Shown in pieces: positions 23,447 to 32,242 of a stretch of DNA of 64,000 bases (position 1 is its first letter; the number at the start of each line of letters is the position of its first letter). The notes beneath the pieces are model-generated. The model made no database searches, was not told where the DNA came from, and worked only from the letters and a program-made list of their open reading frames with translations. Both the position numbers and the translations under genes were made by a program. Source of the stretch: SYFT01 sp964471115. GTDB lineage: Bacteria; Acidobacteriota; Vicinamibacteria; Vicinamibacterales; SCN-69-37. The stretch is taken from contig CAYYFE010000011.1 in the NCBI GenBank assembly GCA_964471115.1, positions 1 through 64,000 of the forward strand, written 5' to 3'.

Positions 23447-26265
23447 CCTGACGTCGTGCCGCAGTTGGCGCACTTGTAGCAGGCGCCCGAGCGCACCATG
23501 ATCGAGCCGCACGTCGAGCAGGGCGGCGCGTCTTCCTGGTTCTGCATCGAGGCGAACGCGGCACTCTTCGCGTGCGCGGCCCCCGGCCCGCCGGCCTTGG
23601 CGTCTTCGGTGGTCTTGGGCGCCATCTCGCGCACGTCGAGCACCAGCTGTTCCGGCGTGGTCGGCTCGGGCACGTTCAGCCCGGCCGCGTACTTGGCCTC
23701 CTGCGACAGGAACTTGCTGGCCATCCACCGGAAGATGTAGTCGACGATCGACTTGGCGAACCGGATGTCGGGGTTGCGCGTCATGCCGGCCGGCTCGAAC
23801 CGGACGTGGCTGAACTTGTCGACCAGGTCCTGCAGCGGCACGCCGTACTGCAGCGCGTAGCTGATGGCCTGGGCGAACGCGTCGGCGAAGCCCGAGATGG
23901 TCGAGCCTTCCTTCGCCATCGTCAGGAACAGCTCACCGGGCATGCCGTCTTCGTAGAGGCCGACGGTGATGTAGCCCTCGTGTCCGGCGATGTCGAACTT
24001 GTGCGTGATCGACTGCCGCTCGTCGGGCAGCTTGTGGCGGCGCGGACCGGCGTCGGCGACGGCCACCGGCGTGCCGTCTTCCAGGACGCCGGCGCGCAGC
24101 ACGGCCGCCTTCGACGTGTTGAGCGGCTGCGTGCGCTTGGACCCGTCACGGTAGATCGAGACGGCCTTCGCGCCGATGCGCCAGGCGTCGATGTAGGCCT
24201 GTTCGATGTCCTCGACCGTGGCTTCCTTCGGCACGTTGACGGTCTTGCTGATCGCGCCGGAGATGAACGGCTGCACGGCGCCCATCATCTTGATGTGGCC
24301 CATGTAGTGGATGGACCGCACGCCCTTCATCGGCTTGAACGCGCAGTCGAACACCGCCACGTCCTTGTCCTTGAGGTGCGGGGCGCCCTCGATGGTCTCG
24401 TGTTCGTCGATGTAGCCCATGATGTCGCCGATCTGGGCCTGCGTGTAGCCCAGCCGCTTGAGCGCCATCGGCACGGTGCCGTTGACGATCTTCATCATGC
24501 CGCCGCCGACCAGCTTCTTGTACTTGACCAGCGCGATGTCCGGCTCGACGCCCGTCGTGTCGCAGTCCATCATGAAGCCGATGGTGCCGGTCGGCGCGAG
24601 CACCGTGGCCTGCGCGTTGCGGTAGCCGTGGGCCTCGCCCAGCTCGACACACTCGTCCCAGATCTCCTTCGCCTTGTCGAACAGCGGCTTGGGCACGTGG
24701 GTCTTGTCGATGTCCTTGAGCGCCGCGCGGTGTTTGCGCATGACGCGCAGCATCGGTTCGCGGTTCTTCTCGAAGCCGGGGAACGGGCCGCCGTGATCGC
24801 GGGCCACGCGCGCGCTCTGCGCGTACGCCGCGCCGTGCATGATCGCGGTAATCGCCGCCGAATAGTCACGGCCGGCGTCGCTGTCGTACGGCAGGCCGCG
24901 CGACATCAGCAACGCGCCGAGGTTGGCGTAGCCCAGGCCCAGCGGGCGATACGCGTGGCTGTTGCGCGCGATCGCCGCCGTCGGGTAGCTCGAGTTGTCG
25001 ACCAGGATCTCCTGCGCCGTGATGAACGTCTTGCACGCCGCCTCGAATCCGTCGAAGTCGAACTCGCCGTCCTCGTCCACGAACTTCATCAGGTTGATCG
25101 ACGCCAGGTTGCACGCCGAATCATCCAGGAACATGTACTCCGAGCACGGGTTGCTGGCGTTGATGCGCGCCGTGTTCGGGCACGTGTGCCAGTCGTTGAC
25201 CGTCGTGTCGTACTGCATGCCGGGGTCGCCGCACACCCACGTGCCGTCGGCGATCATCCGCATCAGGTCGCGCGCCTTGTAGGTGTCGACGATTTCGCCG
25301 GTCGTCACCGCGCGGGTGTGCCACTCGCCGTCATCGAGCACCGCGCGCATGAACTCGTCGGTCACGCGCACCGAGTTGTTCGAGTTCTGGAAGAACACCG
25401 ACCCGTACGCCACGCCCGTGAACGAGCCGTCGTACCCGGCGTCGATGAGCGCCCACGCCTTCTTCTCCTCCTCGACCTTGCAGTTGATGAACTCGACGAT
25501 GTCGGGGTGTTCGGCGTTGAGGATGACCATCTTCGCCGCGCGGCGCGTCTTGCCGCCCGACTTGATGACGCCGGCAAACGCGTCGAAGCCCTTCATGAAC
25601 GACACCGGCCCGGACGCCGTGCCGCCGCCGGCCAGCACTTCCTTCGACGACCGGATCGCCGACAGGTTCGACCCCGTGCCCGACCCGAACTTGAAGAGCA
25701 TGCCTTCGGTCTTGGCCAGCGTGAGGATCGACTCCATCGTGTCCTGCACGGAGTTGATGAAACACGCCGAGCACTGCGGCGCCTTTTCGAAGCCGCAGTT
25801 GAACCACACCGGGCTGTTGAACGACCCCTTCTGGTAGACCAGCAGGTGCTTCAGATCGTCGCTGAACGCCTGCAGATCGTCTTCCGAGGCGAAGTAGCCC
25901 TGCTCACGCGCCCAGCGCGTGATCGTGTCGACCACCCGGCCCACCAGCTGCTTGACCGAACGCTCGCGCTCGGGGGTGCCGATCTGGCCGCGGAAATACT
26001 TCGACACCACGATGTTGGTCGCCTGCTGCGACCAGAACTTCGGAAACTCGACGTCCCGCTGCTCGAACACGACCTGGCCGCGTTCGTTGGCGATGACGGC
26101 CGAACGCAGTTCCCATTCGACTTCGTCGAAGGGATCCACGCCGTCACGGCTGAAATAACGTTCGAACTCGAGGCCCGTCACCGACGCGCCCGGACCAAAG
26201 GTCCGCGCCGTCTCCCGAGTCGTCGTTTCTCCCACCGTGAGTCCTGTGTTCTGGGCAGTGTGCAT
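23437..26265 (-). CDS. nrdJ: Adenosylcobalamin-dependent (class II) ribonucleoside-diphosphate reductase
   Basis: The protein has 942 aa from the ATG at 26265, which has GAGGT 8 nt upstream; an ATG 36 bp further up is less well placed. The enzyme reduces ribonucleotides to deoxyribonucleotides using B12. Visible features are WFNCGFEKAPQCSACFINS (redox Cys region), the substrate motif NPCSEY with active-site Cys and Glu, the TAQEILVDNSSYPT segment, the loop PTGTIGFMMDCDTTGVEPD, and a C-terminal zinc-ribbon tail (CSTCG then CYKCANCG). Length and tail match the NrdJ type of Acidobacteria and Actinobacteria. No nrdAB or nrdDG gene is in the window. Two NrdR-box-like sites lie ~235-280 bp upstream. 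Confidence 0.95.
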   Translation of the reverse strand: MHTAQNTGLTVGETTTRETARTFGPGASVTGLEFERYFSRDGVDPFDEVEWELRSAVIANERGQVVFEQRDVEFPKFWSQQATNIVVSKYFRGQIGTPERERSVKQLVGRVVDTITRWAREQGYFASEDDLQAFSDDLKHLLVYQKGSFNSPVWFNCGFEKAPQCSACFINSVQDTMESILTLAKTEGMLFKFGSGTGSNLSAIRSSKEVLAGGGTASGPVSFMKGFDAFAGVIKSGGKTRRAAKMVILNAEHPDIVEFINCKVEEEKKAWALIDAGYDGSFTGVAYGSVFFQNSNNSVRVTDEFMRAVLDDGEWHTRAVTTGEIVDTYKARDLMRMIADGTWVCGDPGMQYDTTVNDWHTCPNTARINASNPCSEYMFLDDSACNLASINLMKFVDEDGEFDFDGFEAACKTFITAQEILVDNSSYPTAAIARNSHAYRPLGLGYANLGALLMSRGLPYDSDAGRDYSAAITAIMHGAAYAQSARVARDHGGPFPGFEKNREPMLRVMRKHRAALKDIDKTHVPKPLFDKAKEIWDECVELGEAHGYRNAQATVLAPTGTIGFMMDCDTTGVEPDIALVKYKKLVGGGMMKIVNGTVPMALKRLGYTQAQIGDIMGYIDEHETIEGAPHLKDKDVAVFDCAFKPMKGVRSIHYMGHIKMMGAVQPFISGAISKTVNVPKEATVEDIEQAYIDAWRIGAKAVSIYRDGSKRTQPLNTSKAAVLRAGVLEDGTPVAVADAGPRRHKLPDERQSITHKFDIAGHEGYITVGLYEDGMPGELFLTMAKEGSTISGFADAFAQAISYALQYGVPLQDLVDKFSHVRFEPAGMTRNPDIRFAKSIVDYIFRWMASKFLSQEAKYAAGLNVPEPTTPEQLVLDVREMAPKTTEDAKAGGPGAAHAKSAAFASMQNQEDAPPCSTCGSIMVRSGACYKCANCGTTSGCA

Positions 26266-26498
26266 CGTGTTGACCTCAATCTTTCGTACATAGCCCCGCA
26301 TCCGCCCCGGATACGGTCATTGTTCCCGCCAAAGACCCTCTCGCTGCGACGCCGTCAACAGGGCCCCCCTCCTGGCCCGGCTTGACGCCGGAGAGAGGAG
26401 GCAGAAGTCACGCCCGAGACGCTGGGAGGCCTCGGATCGGCTGTTGCGGTGCCGGGGAACGAATATGCGCCCGCGTCTGTGTGAAGTCAAGGCAGATC

Positions 26499-26546
26499 CC
26501 ACGACATATGGTGGTTGTATCGGCATGGACGCCCGACATCTTGAGA
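26499..26546 (-). promoter_or_regulatory. Pair of NrdR-box-like sites upstream of nrdJ
   Basis: Site 1 (26499-26514) is CCACGACATATGGTGG, a 16-bp imperfect palindrome with 12 of 16 positions symmetric. Site 2 (about 26531-26546, GCCCGACATCTTGAGA) shares the central GACATxT in the same register, exactly 32 bp away. NrdR binds two 16-bp boxes spaced about three helix turns apart before ribonucleotide reductase genes, which fits both spacing and location. Site 2 is weak. Confidence 0.4.
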
Positions 26547-26660
26547 ACATGCCCGTAAGTACTGGCATTTTTCCACCTGCCCTATTTTTCACAACTGTTA
26601 CATGTCGTCACTGGTTGAACTGACACGAACGTCATAAGGCGAAAATAACACGAAAATCTG

Positions 26661-26700
26661 GTGGCGAGGTGGCGAGATGGCGAGATGGCGAGGTGGCGCG
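26661..26700. repeat. 8-bp tandem repeat, 5 copies (GTGGCGAG/ATGGCGAG)
   Basis: Units are GTGGCGAG twice, ATGGCGAG twice, then GTGGCGCG. The array ends 13 bp before the ATG of the CPBP gene and could lie in its 5' leader. Confidence 0.88.
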
Positions 26701-26713
26701 ATACAGTCCTCTG

Positions 26714-27520
26714 ATGGCCGGTGAGAGTCCCGATGCCCCTGCCTCACCGCTGACGCCCCCGCTCCCGGAGCCGCTGCCGTCGCAGGCCGCCCCCGCTCCG
26801 ACCCCGGTGCTGGCCCGCCGGCTGCTGGCCCTGGGCCAGATCCTCGCGGTCTCCGGCTTCCCCACCCAGCTGGTCATGGCCGCGATCCTGATCTTCGGCC
26901 TCGGCATGGCGCCGTACAGCAGCGAAGGCCTCTCGCTCGAGTTCATCGCCACCGTCAGCTTTCTCGACACGGCGCTGGTGGCGTCGCTGATGTTCCTGTT
27001 TCTCCGCCTGTCGGGAGAACGCTCGCACGACATCTTCCTGGGCACCCGCCCGATCTGGGGTGAACTGTGGCGCGGCCTGGCGCTGGTGCCGGTCGTGTTC
27101 CTCGGCTTGAGCGGCGTGGTGGCCGGGCTTCGCGCGCTCTGGCCGTCGCTGCAGACCGTGCCCGAGAACCCGCTGGCCGCCTTCATGCGGGAGCCGTTTG
27201 ACGCGGCCGTCTTCCTGGTCGTGGTGGTCCTGGCCGGCGGTGTGCGCGAGGAACTGCAGCGCGGCTTCATCCTGCACCGCTTCCAGCAGCATCTGGGCGG
27301 CGCGTGGCTGGGCAACCTGCTGTTCGGTCTGGTCTTTGGCGCGCTGCACATCGACCAGGGCATCGACATCGCCATCGCGATCGGCCTGATGGGCATGGGC
27401 TGGGGCGCGCTCTACATCCGCCGGCGCTCGGTGGTCCTCGGCATGGTGAATCATGCCGGCTTCAACGCGTCGATGGTGGCGCAACAGGTCATCGCGCAGT
27501 CGCTGGGCCTCACACGATGA
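26714..27520 (+). CDS. CPBP-family intramembrane glutamic protease
   Basis: I start at the ATG at 26714 (268 aa); an upstream in-frame ATG would be made of tandem repeat. A Pro-rich cytosolic leader (~30 aa) is followed by about seven membrane helices. The CPBP/Abi signature is complete: EE in GGVREELQRGFI, FGALH, and NHAGFNAS. Family members include prenyl-protein proteases (Rce1-type) and bacterial immunity or signal proteases. It overlaps the following GT-C gene by 4 bp (ATGA), so it belongs to the glycan operon, perhaps as a processing enzyme. Confidence 0.85.
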   Translation: MAGESPDAPASPLTPPLPEPLPSQAAPAPTPVLARRLLALGQILAVSGFPTQLVMAAILIFGLGMAPYSSEGLSLEFIATVSFLDTALVASLMFLFLRLSGERSHDIFLGTRPIWGELWRGLALVPVVFLGLSGVVAGLRALWPSLQTVPENPLAAFMREPFDAAVFLVVVVLAGGVREELQRGFILHRFQQHLGGAWLGNLLFGLVFGALHIDQGIDIAIAIGLMGMGWGALYIRRRSVVLGMVNHAGFNASMVAQQVIAQSLGLTR

Positions 27521-28869
27521 CGAGGACGCGGCAGGGGATCCTGTGGGCGTTGCTCGCCGTGCTGACGCTGCCCGCGGTGACCACGCGGCTCTACGCGTCG
27601 GATGAAGTCCAGTACTTCGCGTTTCTGCGCTCACTGGCCTTCGACGGCGATCTGTCGTTTGAGAACGAATACCGGTACTTCCACGACCGCGGCGTGGGCG
27701 GCGCGGGCTTCGAAGAGACGTTCCTGACCGACCGCTACACCGACGCCGGACGCCGCATCAACTTCGGCACCATCGGCCCGGCGCTCTTGTGGGCGCCGTT
27801 CTACGCGCTCGGACACGTGGCCGCGGTCGTCACGGGCGCGCCCCGTGACGGCTACAGCGCGCCGTACATCACGGCGGTGGCCTGGGGCTCGGCGCTGTAC
27901 GGCTGGGCGGCGCTCTGGTTGTCGAGTCTGATGGCCGCGCGCGTGCTGGGGCGCGGCGTCCCGGCGGCCCTGACCGTGCTGGCGGGCACGCCGCTGGTGT
28001 TCTACATGTTCGTCGCGCCGGGGTTCTCGCATGCCTGTGCGACGTTTGCCGTGGCGGGGTTCCTGTGGGTCTGGCTGCACGTGCGCGAACGCTGGAGCGT
28101 CCGCGGCGTGGCGCTGCTCGGGCTGACGGGCGGCCTGATGGCGACCATGCGGGATCAGACGGTGTTGTTCCTGCTGCCGCCGGCGATCGACTTCCTGCGC
28201 CGGACGTGGCACACCGCCGAGTGGGGGCATGCCACGCGGGCCGCCGTGGCCGGCACGGTCTGCACGCTCGTCGCGTACGCGCCGCATCTGCTGGCCTCGT
28301 ACGCGATCAATGGCTACATCGGCCCGCACGAATCGGTCGGCAACAAGATGAGCTGGTCGTCGCCGCACGCGTTCGAGGTGCTCGTCTCACCGCGGCACGG
28401 CTGGCTGGCGTGGACGCCGCTGGCCGTGCTCGCGCTGGCCGGGCTCGTGGGACTCGCGTCCGGACGCGCGCGCGCGGTGGCGCGCGATGCGGCGTGGCTG
28501 GGCGTGTGCGCGCTGCTGATGGTGGGGCTGCAGGTGTACATCAACGGCGCGGTGGAATCCTGGACGGTGGCGGGCGCCTTCGGCCAGCGCCGGTTCGTCG
28601 AGTTGACGCCGCTCCTGGTCCTGGGCATCGCCGTCGTCCTCACCGCGGATCAACAGCCCCGGCGGCTGCTCTGGGCCGCGCTGGTCCTGTGCCTCTGGTG
28701 GAACGCCGGCCTGCTGCTGCAGTTCGGCACGCATCGGATGGATCGCCAGCAGCTCAATCTGAGGGACAATGCGTGGGTCACGTTCGTCGAACTGCCGCGC
28801 GAGGCCCCCGGGCTGGTCTGGCGGTATCTGACGCAGCGTGAGTCGTTCTACCGCCAGCCGCGCCAGTGA
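27517..28869 (+). CDS. Polytopic GT-C/GT39-like glycosyltransferase (short form)
   Basis: The protein has 450 aa. Start ATG overlaps the preceding stop (ATGA). About 10 membrane helices; the first periplasmic loop carries the acidic motif YASDEVQYF, the position where GT-C enzymes hold their catalytic Asp/Glu. Shared strings with the genes at 36320 and 38320 (YFAFLRSLAFDGDLSFENEY, FGQRRFVELTPLL) show they are one family. This copy lacks the C-terminal soluble domain of the other two. GT-C enzymes use polyprenyl-phosphate sugars at the outer face of the membrane. Confidence 0.78.
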   Translation: MTRTRQGILWALLAVLTLPAVTTRLYASDEVQYFAFLRSLAFDGDLSFENEYRYFHDRGVGGAGFEETFLTDRYTDAGRRINFGTIGPALLWAPFYALGHVAAVVTGAPRDGYSAPYITAVAWGSALYGWAALWLSSLMAARVLGRGVPAALTVLAGTPLVFYMFVAPGFSHACATFAVAGFLWVWLHVRERWSVRGVALLGLTGGLMATMRDQTVLFLLPPAIDFLRRTWHTAEWGHATRAAVAGTVCTLVAYAPHLLASYAINGYIGPHESVGNKMSWSSPHAFEVLVSPRHGWLAWTPLAVLALAGLVGLASGRARAVARDAAWLGVCALLMVGLQVYINGAVESWTVAGAFGQRRFVELTPLLVLGIAVVLTADQQPRRLLWAALVLCLWWNAGLLLQFGTHRMDRQQLNLRDNAWVTFVELPREAPGLVWRYLTQRESFYRQPRQ

Positions 28870-30047
28870 CCATCTTTTCGTTTGCCGACACCCGTTTCCC
28901 GATTGAACGCGCCAACGGCGTGCAGACCATGCAGACGTGTCATGCGTTGGCGGCGCGCGGGCACCACGTGACACTGCTCACGCGCCCCGACACGCACGTG
29001 CCGCCGCGCGATCCGTTCCGGTTCTATGCGCTGCCGCCCGAGTCACGCCTGCGGGTGGAAGTGGCGGCCACCGACGGACGCGAGTCGATCCGGCGCGCGC
29101 GCATGTTGTGGGCCGGCGTCCGGCGCGCGCTGACCGGCGGCTTCGACGTCGTGTTCACGCGCGACCTGGGGCTGGCGGCGCTGCTCTGCCGGCTGCCCCG
29201 CCGCGCCCGTCCGGCCCTCGTCTACGAATCACACGGCATCGCGCCAATCGTGGCCGCGGAGATGCCGCAGCTGCTCGGCCGTCCGGACGCCGCGCCCACG
29301 CCGGCCAAACTGGCGCGTCTCGACCGGCGGGAACGGGCGGTGTGGCGCGCGGCCGAGGGCTACGTCACGCTGACGCGCGCGCTGGCCGACGACCTGGCGG
29401 GGCGCTACGGCGCGCGCCCAGGCGTGGCCGTCGTGCCCGACGGCGCCACGATCACCGCCGCTCCGCCACCGCCGGCGGCGCGCGCCGGCGATCCCATCGC
29501 CGCCTACGCGGGCCATCTGTATCCGTGGAAGGGCGTGGACGTGTTCGTCGAATCCCTCGCGTTCGCACCGGGCGTGCGCGGCCTGATCATCGGCGGCCAT
29601 CCCGGTGAAGCGGACCTGGCGCGGGTGCAGGCGCTCGTGGATCGGCGTGGCCTTGCGCCGCGCGTGACCATCACCGGGCTGCTGCCCCCCTCGGACGTGG
29701 CGGCGGCGCTGGCCTCGGCCGACATGCTGGTGCTGCCCAACGTCGCCAGCGCGATTTCCGATCGCTACACGTCTCCGCTCAAACTCTTCGAGTACCTGGC
29801 GTGCGGGCGCGCGATCGTCGCGTCGGATCTCCCGTCGCTGCGCGACGTGCTGACGCCCGACGTCACGGCCGTACTCGTCGCGCCGGGCGACGCGGAGGCG
29901 CTGGGCCGGGCGCTGGCGGCCCTGGCGGCCGACCCGGCGCGCCGCACCCGCCTGGGCCTGGCGGCGCGCGCGCTCGCGCCGTCGTACTCGTGGGCCCGGC
30001 GCGCCGAACGCCTCGACGCCGTGTGTGAGGCGGCGCGGGCCGCATGA
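28866..30047 (+). CDS. GT4-type glycosyltransferase A
   Basis: The protein has 393 aa with a GTG start overlapping the previous stop (GTGA). It has a GT-B fold: an N-terminal acceptor domain (FADTRFPIERANGVQTMQTC) and a C-terminal Rossmann domain with IAAYAGHLYPWKGVDVFVES, VTITGLLPPSDVAAALASAD and the nucleotide-sugar motif SDRYTSPLKLFEYLACGRAI (E-x7-E-like region). A retaining transferase using a nucleotide sugar at the cytosolic face is expected. Donor and acceptor cannot be told. Confidence 0.85.
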   Translation: MTIFSFADTRFPIERANGVQTMQTCHALAARGHHVTLLTRPDTHVPPRDPFRFYALPPESRLRVEVAATDGRESIRRARMLWAGVRRALTGGFDVVFTRDLGLAALLCRLPRRARPALVYESHGIAPIVAAEMPQLLGRPDAAPTPAKLARLDRRERAVWRAAEGYVTLTRALADDLAGRYGARPGVAVVPDGATITAAPPPPAARAGDPIAAYAGHLYPWKGVDVFVESLAFAPGVRGLIIGGHPGEADLARVQALVDRRGLAPRVTITGLLPPSDVAAALASADMLVLPNVASAISDRYTSPLKLFEYLACGRAIVASDLPSLRDVLTPDVTAVLVAPGDAEALGRALAALAADPARRTRLGLAARALAPSYSWARRAERLDAVCEAARAA

Positions 30048-31093
30048 TCTCGCCGGCGCTCTACACCGTGGTCCGCTGCCCGGACTGCCGCGGGGCGATC
30101 ACGCCGCGCGAGGCCGGCGCCGTCTGCGCGGGCTGCGGACGCACGTTCGCCGCCGACGCCGGGTATCTCGACCTGCGGCCACGCGCGGCCTTCGACGAAC
30201 AGACGAAGTACCTCGACGATGCGCTGCACGTGGATGCGCGGCACGAAACCGTCGCGCCGCCGCTCCTGGGATCGAAGATCCGCAACGATCGCCTGCGCGC
30301 CTTCCTGCAGCTGACGCCGGCCGACCGCGTCGTGGATCTCGGCTGCGGCAGCGGACGCGCGATGGTGTGGAACCAGGACACCGGCGCGTCGATGACCGGC
30401 ATCGACATCGCGGCGTTTTTTTCGCGCGAGGCGCTCGACCGGCATGACCTGCTGCTGGGCGACCTCCGCCGCCTGCCGCTGGCCGACGAGGCGTTCACCA
30501 AGGCGTGGTCGCTCGATGTGCTGGAGCACCTGTCGCCGCAGGCGCTGCGCGACATGTTGACCGAGGCCAACCGGGTGCTCGCGCCCGGCGGCGCGCTCTT
30601 CGTGTACACCCACGTCCGCAAGAACGGCCCCATCGCGCAGGGGGTGCGCCTGGTCAACCGGCTGGCGCACCTGTGTGAACGCGCCGGGCTCGTCGACCTG
30701 CGCACCGAACGGCTGCGCAAGTCCGACCACCTCAACCCGCTGGCCGATCACGACGAGTTGCGCCGCGTCGCCGCCGCGTGCGGCTTCACGGTCGATCGCA
30801 TCACGTACTACACGCCGATCATCGGCGCGTTTGTCGAGAACATCCTGATGCGCATGGCCGAACGGCTGATGGCGCGGCGCGCGCGCGCCACCCACCAGGC
30901 CACCGACGAGGGCGGCGCCATCAAGGCGGCGCGCAAGACGGCCAAGGCGCGGTTGCGGGCCGGCGGCCCGTTGTACTGGTCGCTGCGGCTGGTGACCGGC
31001 GTGATGTGGCTCGATGTGCTCCTGTTCGGCCGGCTGCAGTCAGGCCCGTTTTTCGCCCGGCTGCGGAAAACGGCCGGTCCGGGACCCGCATGA
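30044..31093 (+). CDS. Class I SAM-dependent methyltransferase with N-terminal zinc ribbon
   Basis: The protein has 349 aa. Residues ~8-40 form a Trm112-like zinc ribbon (CPDCRG and CAGCGRTF). The Rossmann domain follows: motif I VVDLGCGSGRAM, MTGIDIAAFF, then LPLADEAFTKAWSLDVLEHL. The C-terminal ~100 residues carry a basic helical stretch and end with a hydrophobic helix (LYWSLRLVTGVMWLDVLLF), so membrane association is likely. Within this locus, methylation of a sugar or lipid-linked intermediate is inferred. It overlaps both neighbours by 4 bp. Confidence 0.85.
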   Translation: MISPALYTVVRCPDCRGAITPREAGAVCAGCGRTFAADAGYLDLRPRAAFDEQTKYLDDALHVDARHETVAPPLLGSKIRNDRLRAFLQLTPADRVVDLGCGSGRAMVWNQDTGASMTGIDIAAFFSREALDRHDLLLGDLRRLPLADEAFTKAWSLDVLEHLSPQALRDMLTEANRVLAPGGALFVYTHVRKNGPIAQGVRLVNRLAHLCERAGLVDLRTERLRKSDHLNPLADHDELRRVAAACGFTVDRITYYTPIIGAFVENILMRMAERLMARRARATHQATDEGGAIKAARKTAKARLRAGGPLYWSLRLVTGVMWLDVLLFGRLQSGPFFARLRKTAGPGPA

Positions 31094-32241
31094 AGATCCT
31101 GTACGCGGCCCTCGATCAACAGGTGCCGGGCACGTTGGGCGGCTCGGTGCACGTGCAGGCGGTGGCCGAGGGACTCGCCGCGCTCGGGCACGACGTCCAT
31201 GTGCTGACCGGCCAGGGTGGGCGCTGGCCCGAGGGCGGCGTCACGTGGCATGCGATGACGCCGCCGCTCGGCCGGTCCGTCCTGCGGTGGACCCGCGCGG
31301 GCGCCGTGGCGGCCATCGCGCGACGCATCGCCGCCGACGTCATCATCGAGCGGTACTACAACTTCGGCGGCGAAGGGATTCGCGCGGCGCGGGCGGTGGG
31401 CGTGCCGGGCGTCCTCGAAGTCAACGCCCCGGTGGTCGACTATCCCGGCTCGCCGAAGGCCCGGCTCGACCGCGCGCTGCTGGTCGAACCGATGCGGCGC
31501 TGGCGCGACGCGTTGTGCCGGCAGACCGACCTGTTCGTCACGCCGACGCGCGGCATCCTGCCGTCGTGGCTCGACCCGGCTCGCGTGCTCGAGGCCGAAT
31601 GGGGCGCCGACGTCGATCACTTCCGGCCGGAGGCGCGCGGCCCGGTGCCGTTCACGCGTGATCCGCAGCGCGTGTTGTGTGTGTTCGCCGGCGCGTTCCG
31701 CTCGTGGCACGGCGTCGTGCAGCTGTCGGCCTCGCTGGCGCGCCTGCACGCGCAGGGCGAACACCGCCTCGGCGCGGTGTTCATCGGCGACGGCCCCGAA
31801 CGCGCGGCCGCCGAACGCGCGGCCCGCGGGGTGCCGGGGATCACGTTCACCGGCGCGGTGCCTCACGCCGACCTGCCGCAGTGCCTCGCGGCCGCCGACA
31901 TCGGTGTCGCGCCGTTCGACCCGGCCAGGCACGCGCCGCTCACGCTGGGCTTCTACTGGTCGCCCCTGAAGATCTTCGAATACATGTCGTCCGGCCTCCC
32001 GGTGGTGGCGCCGGCCTTGCCGCGCATCGCACATCTGGTCGAACACGGCCAGGAAGGCCTGCTGTACGACCCGGCCGATCCCCGGACGCTGGATGCGGCG
32101 CTCGTGCAGCTGACCGATCCCGCGCTGCGGCGCCGGCTCGGCGATGCCGCGCGCGCGCGGGCCGTGGCGCAGTACAGTTGGCGTGCGCACTGCCAGGCCC
32201 TGGACGCCCGGCTGCGCGCGCTGGTGCGAACCCGACGCTGA
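31090..32241 (+). CDS. GT4-type glycosyltransferase B
   Basis: The protein has 383 aa; ATG overlaps the methyltransferase stop (ATGA). N-terminal GT-B domain: KILYAALDQQVPGTLGGSVH. C-terminal domain: VFAGAFRSWHGVVQLSASLA, FIGDGPERAAAE, and SPLKIFEYMSSGLPVVAPAL with the Glu of the E-x7-E motif. A conserved loop HAPLTLGFYWSPLKIFEYM is shared in position with glycosyltransferase A (SDRYTSPLKLFEYL). Substrates unknown. Confidence 0.85.
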   Translation: MKILYAALDQQVPGTLGGSVHVQAVAEGLAALGHDVHVLTGQGGRWPEGGVTWHAMTPPLGRSVLRWTRAGAVAAIARRIAADVIIERYYNFGGEGIRAARAVGVPGVLEVNAPVVDYPGSPKARLDRALLVEPMRRWRDALCRQTDLFVTPTRGILPSWLDPARVLEAEWGADVDHFRPEARGPVPFTRDPQRVLCVFAGAFRSWHGVVQLSASLARLHAQGEHRLGAVFIGDGPERAAAERAARGVPGITFTGAVPHADLPQCLAAADIGVAPFDPARHAPLTLGFYWSPLKIFEYMSSGLPVVAPALPRIAHLVEHGQEGLLYDPADPRTLDAALVQLTDPALRRRLGDAARARAVAQYSWRAHCQALDARLRALVRTRR

Positions 32242-32242
32242 C

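Larger units (their letters stand above)
26266..26713. other. Long divergent intergenic region between nrdJ and the CPBP gene
   Basis: About 450 bp without a credible gene. It is AT-richer than its surroundings in 26520-26660. It holds two NrdR-box-like palindromes and a 5-copy 8-bp tandem repeat. I searched for a cobalamin-riboswitch B12 box by eye and did not find one. Confidence 0.6.

Noticed and set aside
23447..23728. Longer N-terminus for the GNAT protein
   Set aside because: The extra residues come from the out-of-frame end of nrdJ and are Arg/Gly-rich without structure.
23572..26385. Long plus-strand reading frame of ~940 codons opposite nrdJ
   Set aside because: High-GC antisense shadow: Arg/His/Asp-rich composition with no domain, fully overlapped by the well-conserved NrdJ.
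26266..26713. Cobalamin riboswitch upstream of nrdJ
   Set aside because: No B12-box sequence or typical multi-stem layout could be seen; NrdR-like sites explain the region better.
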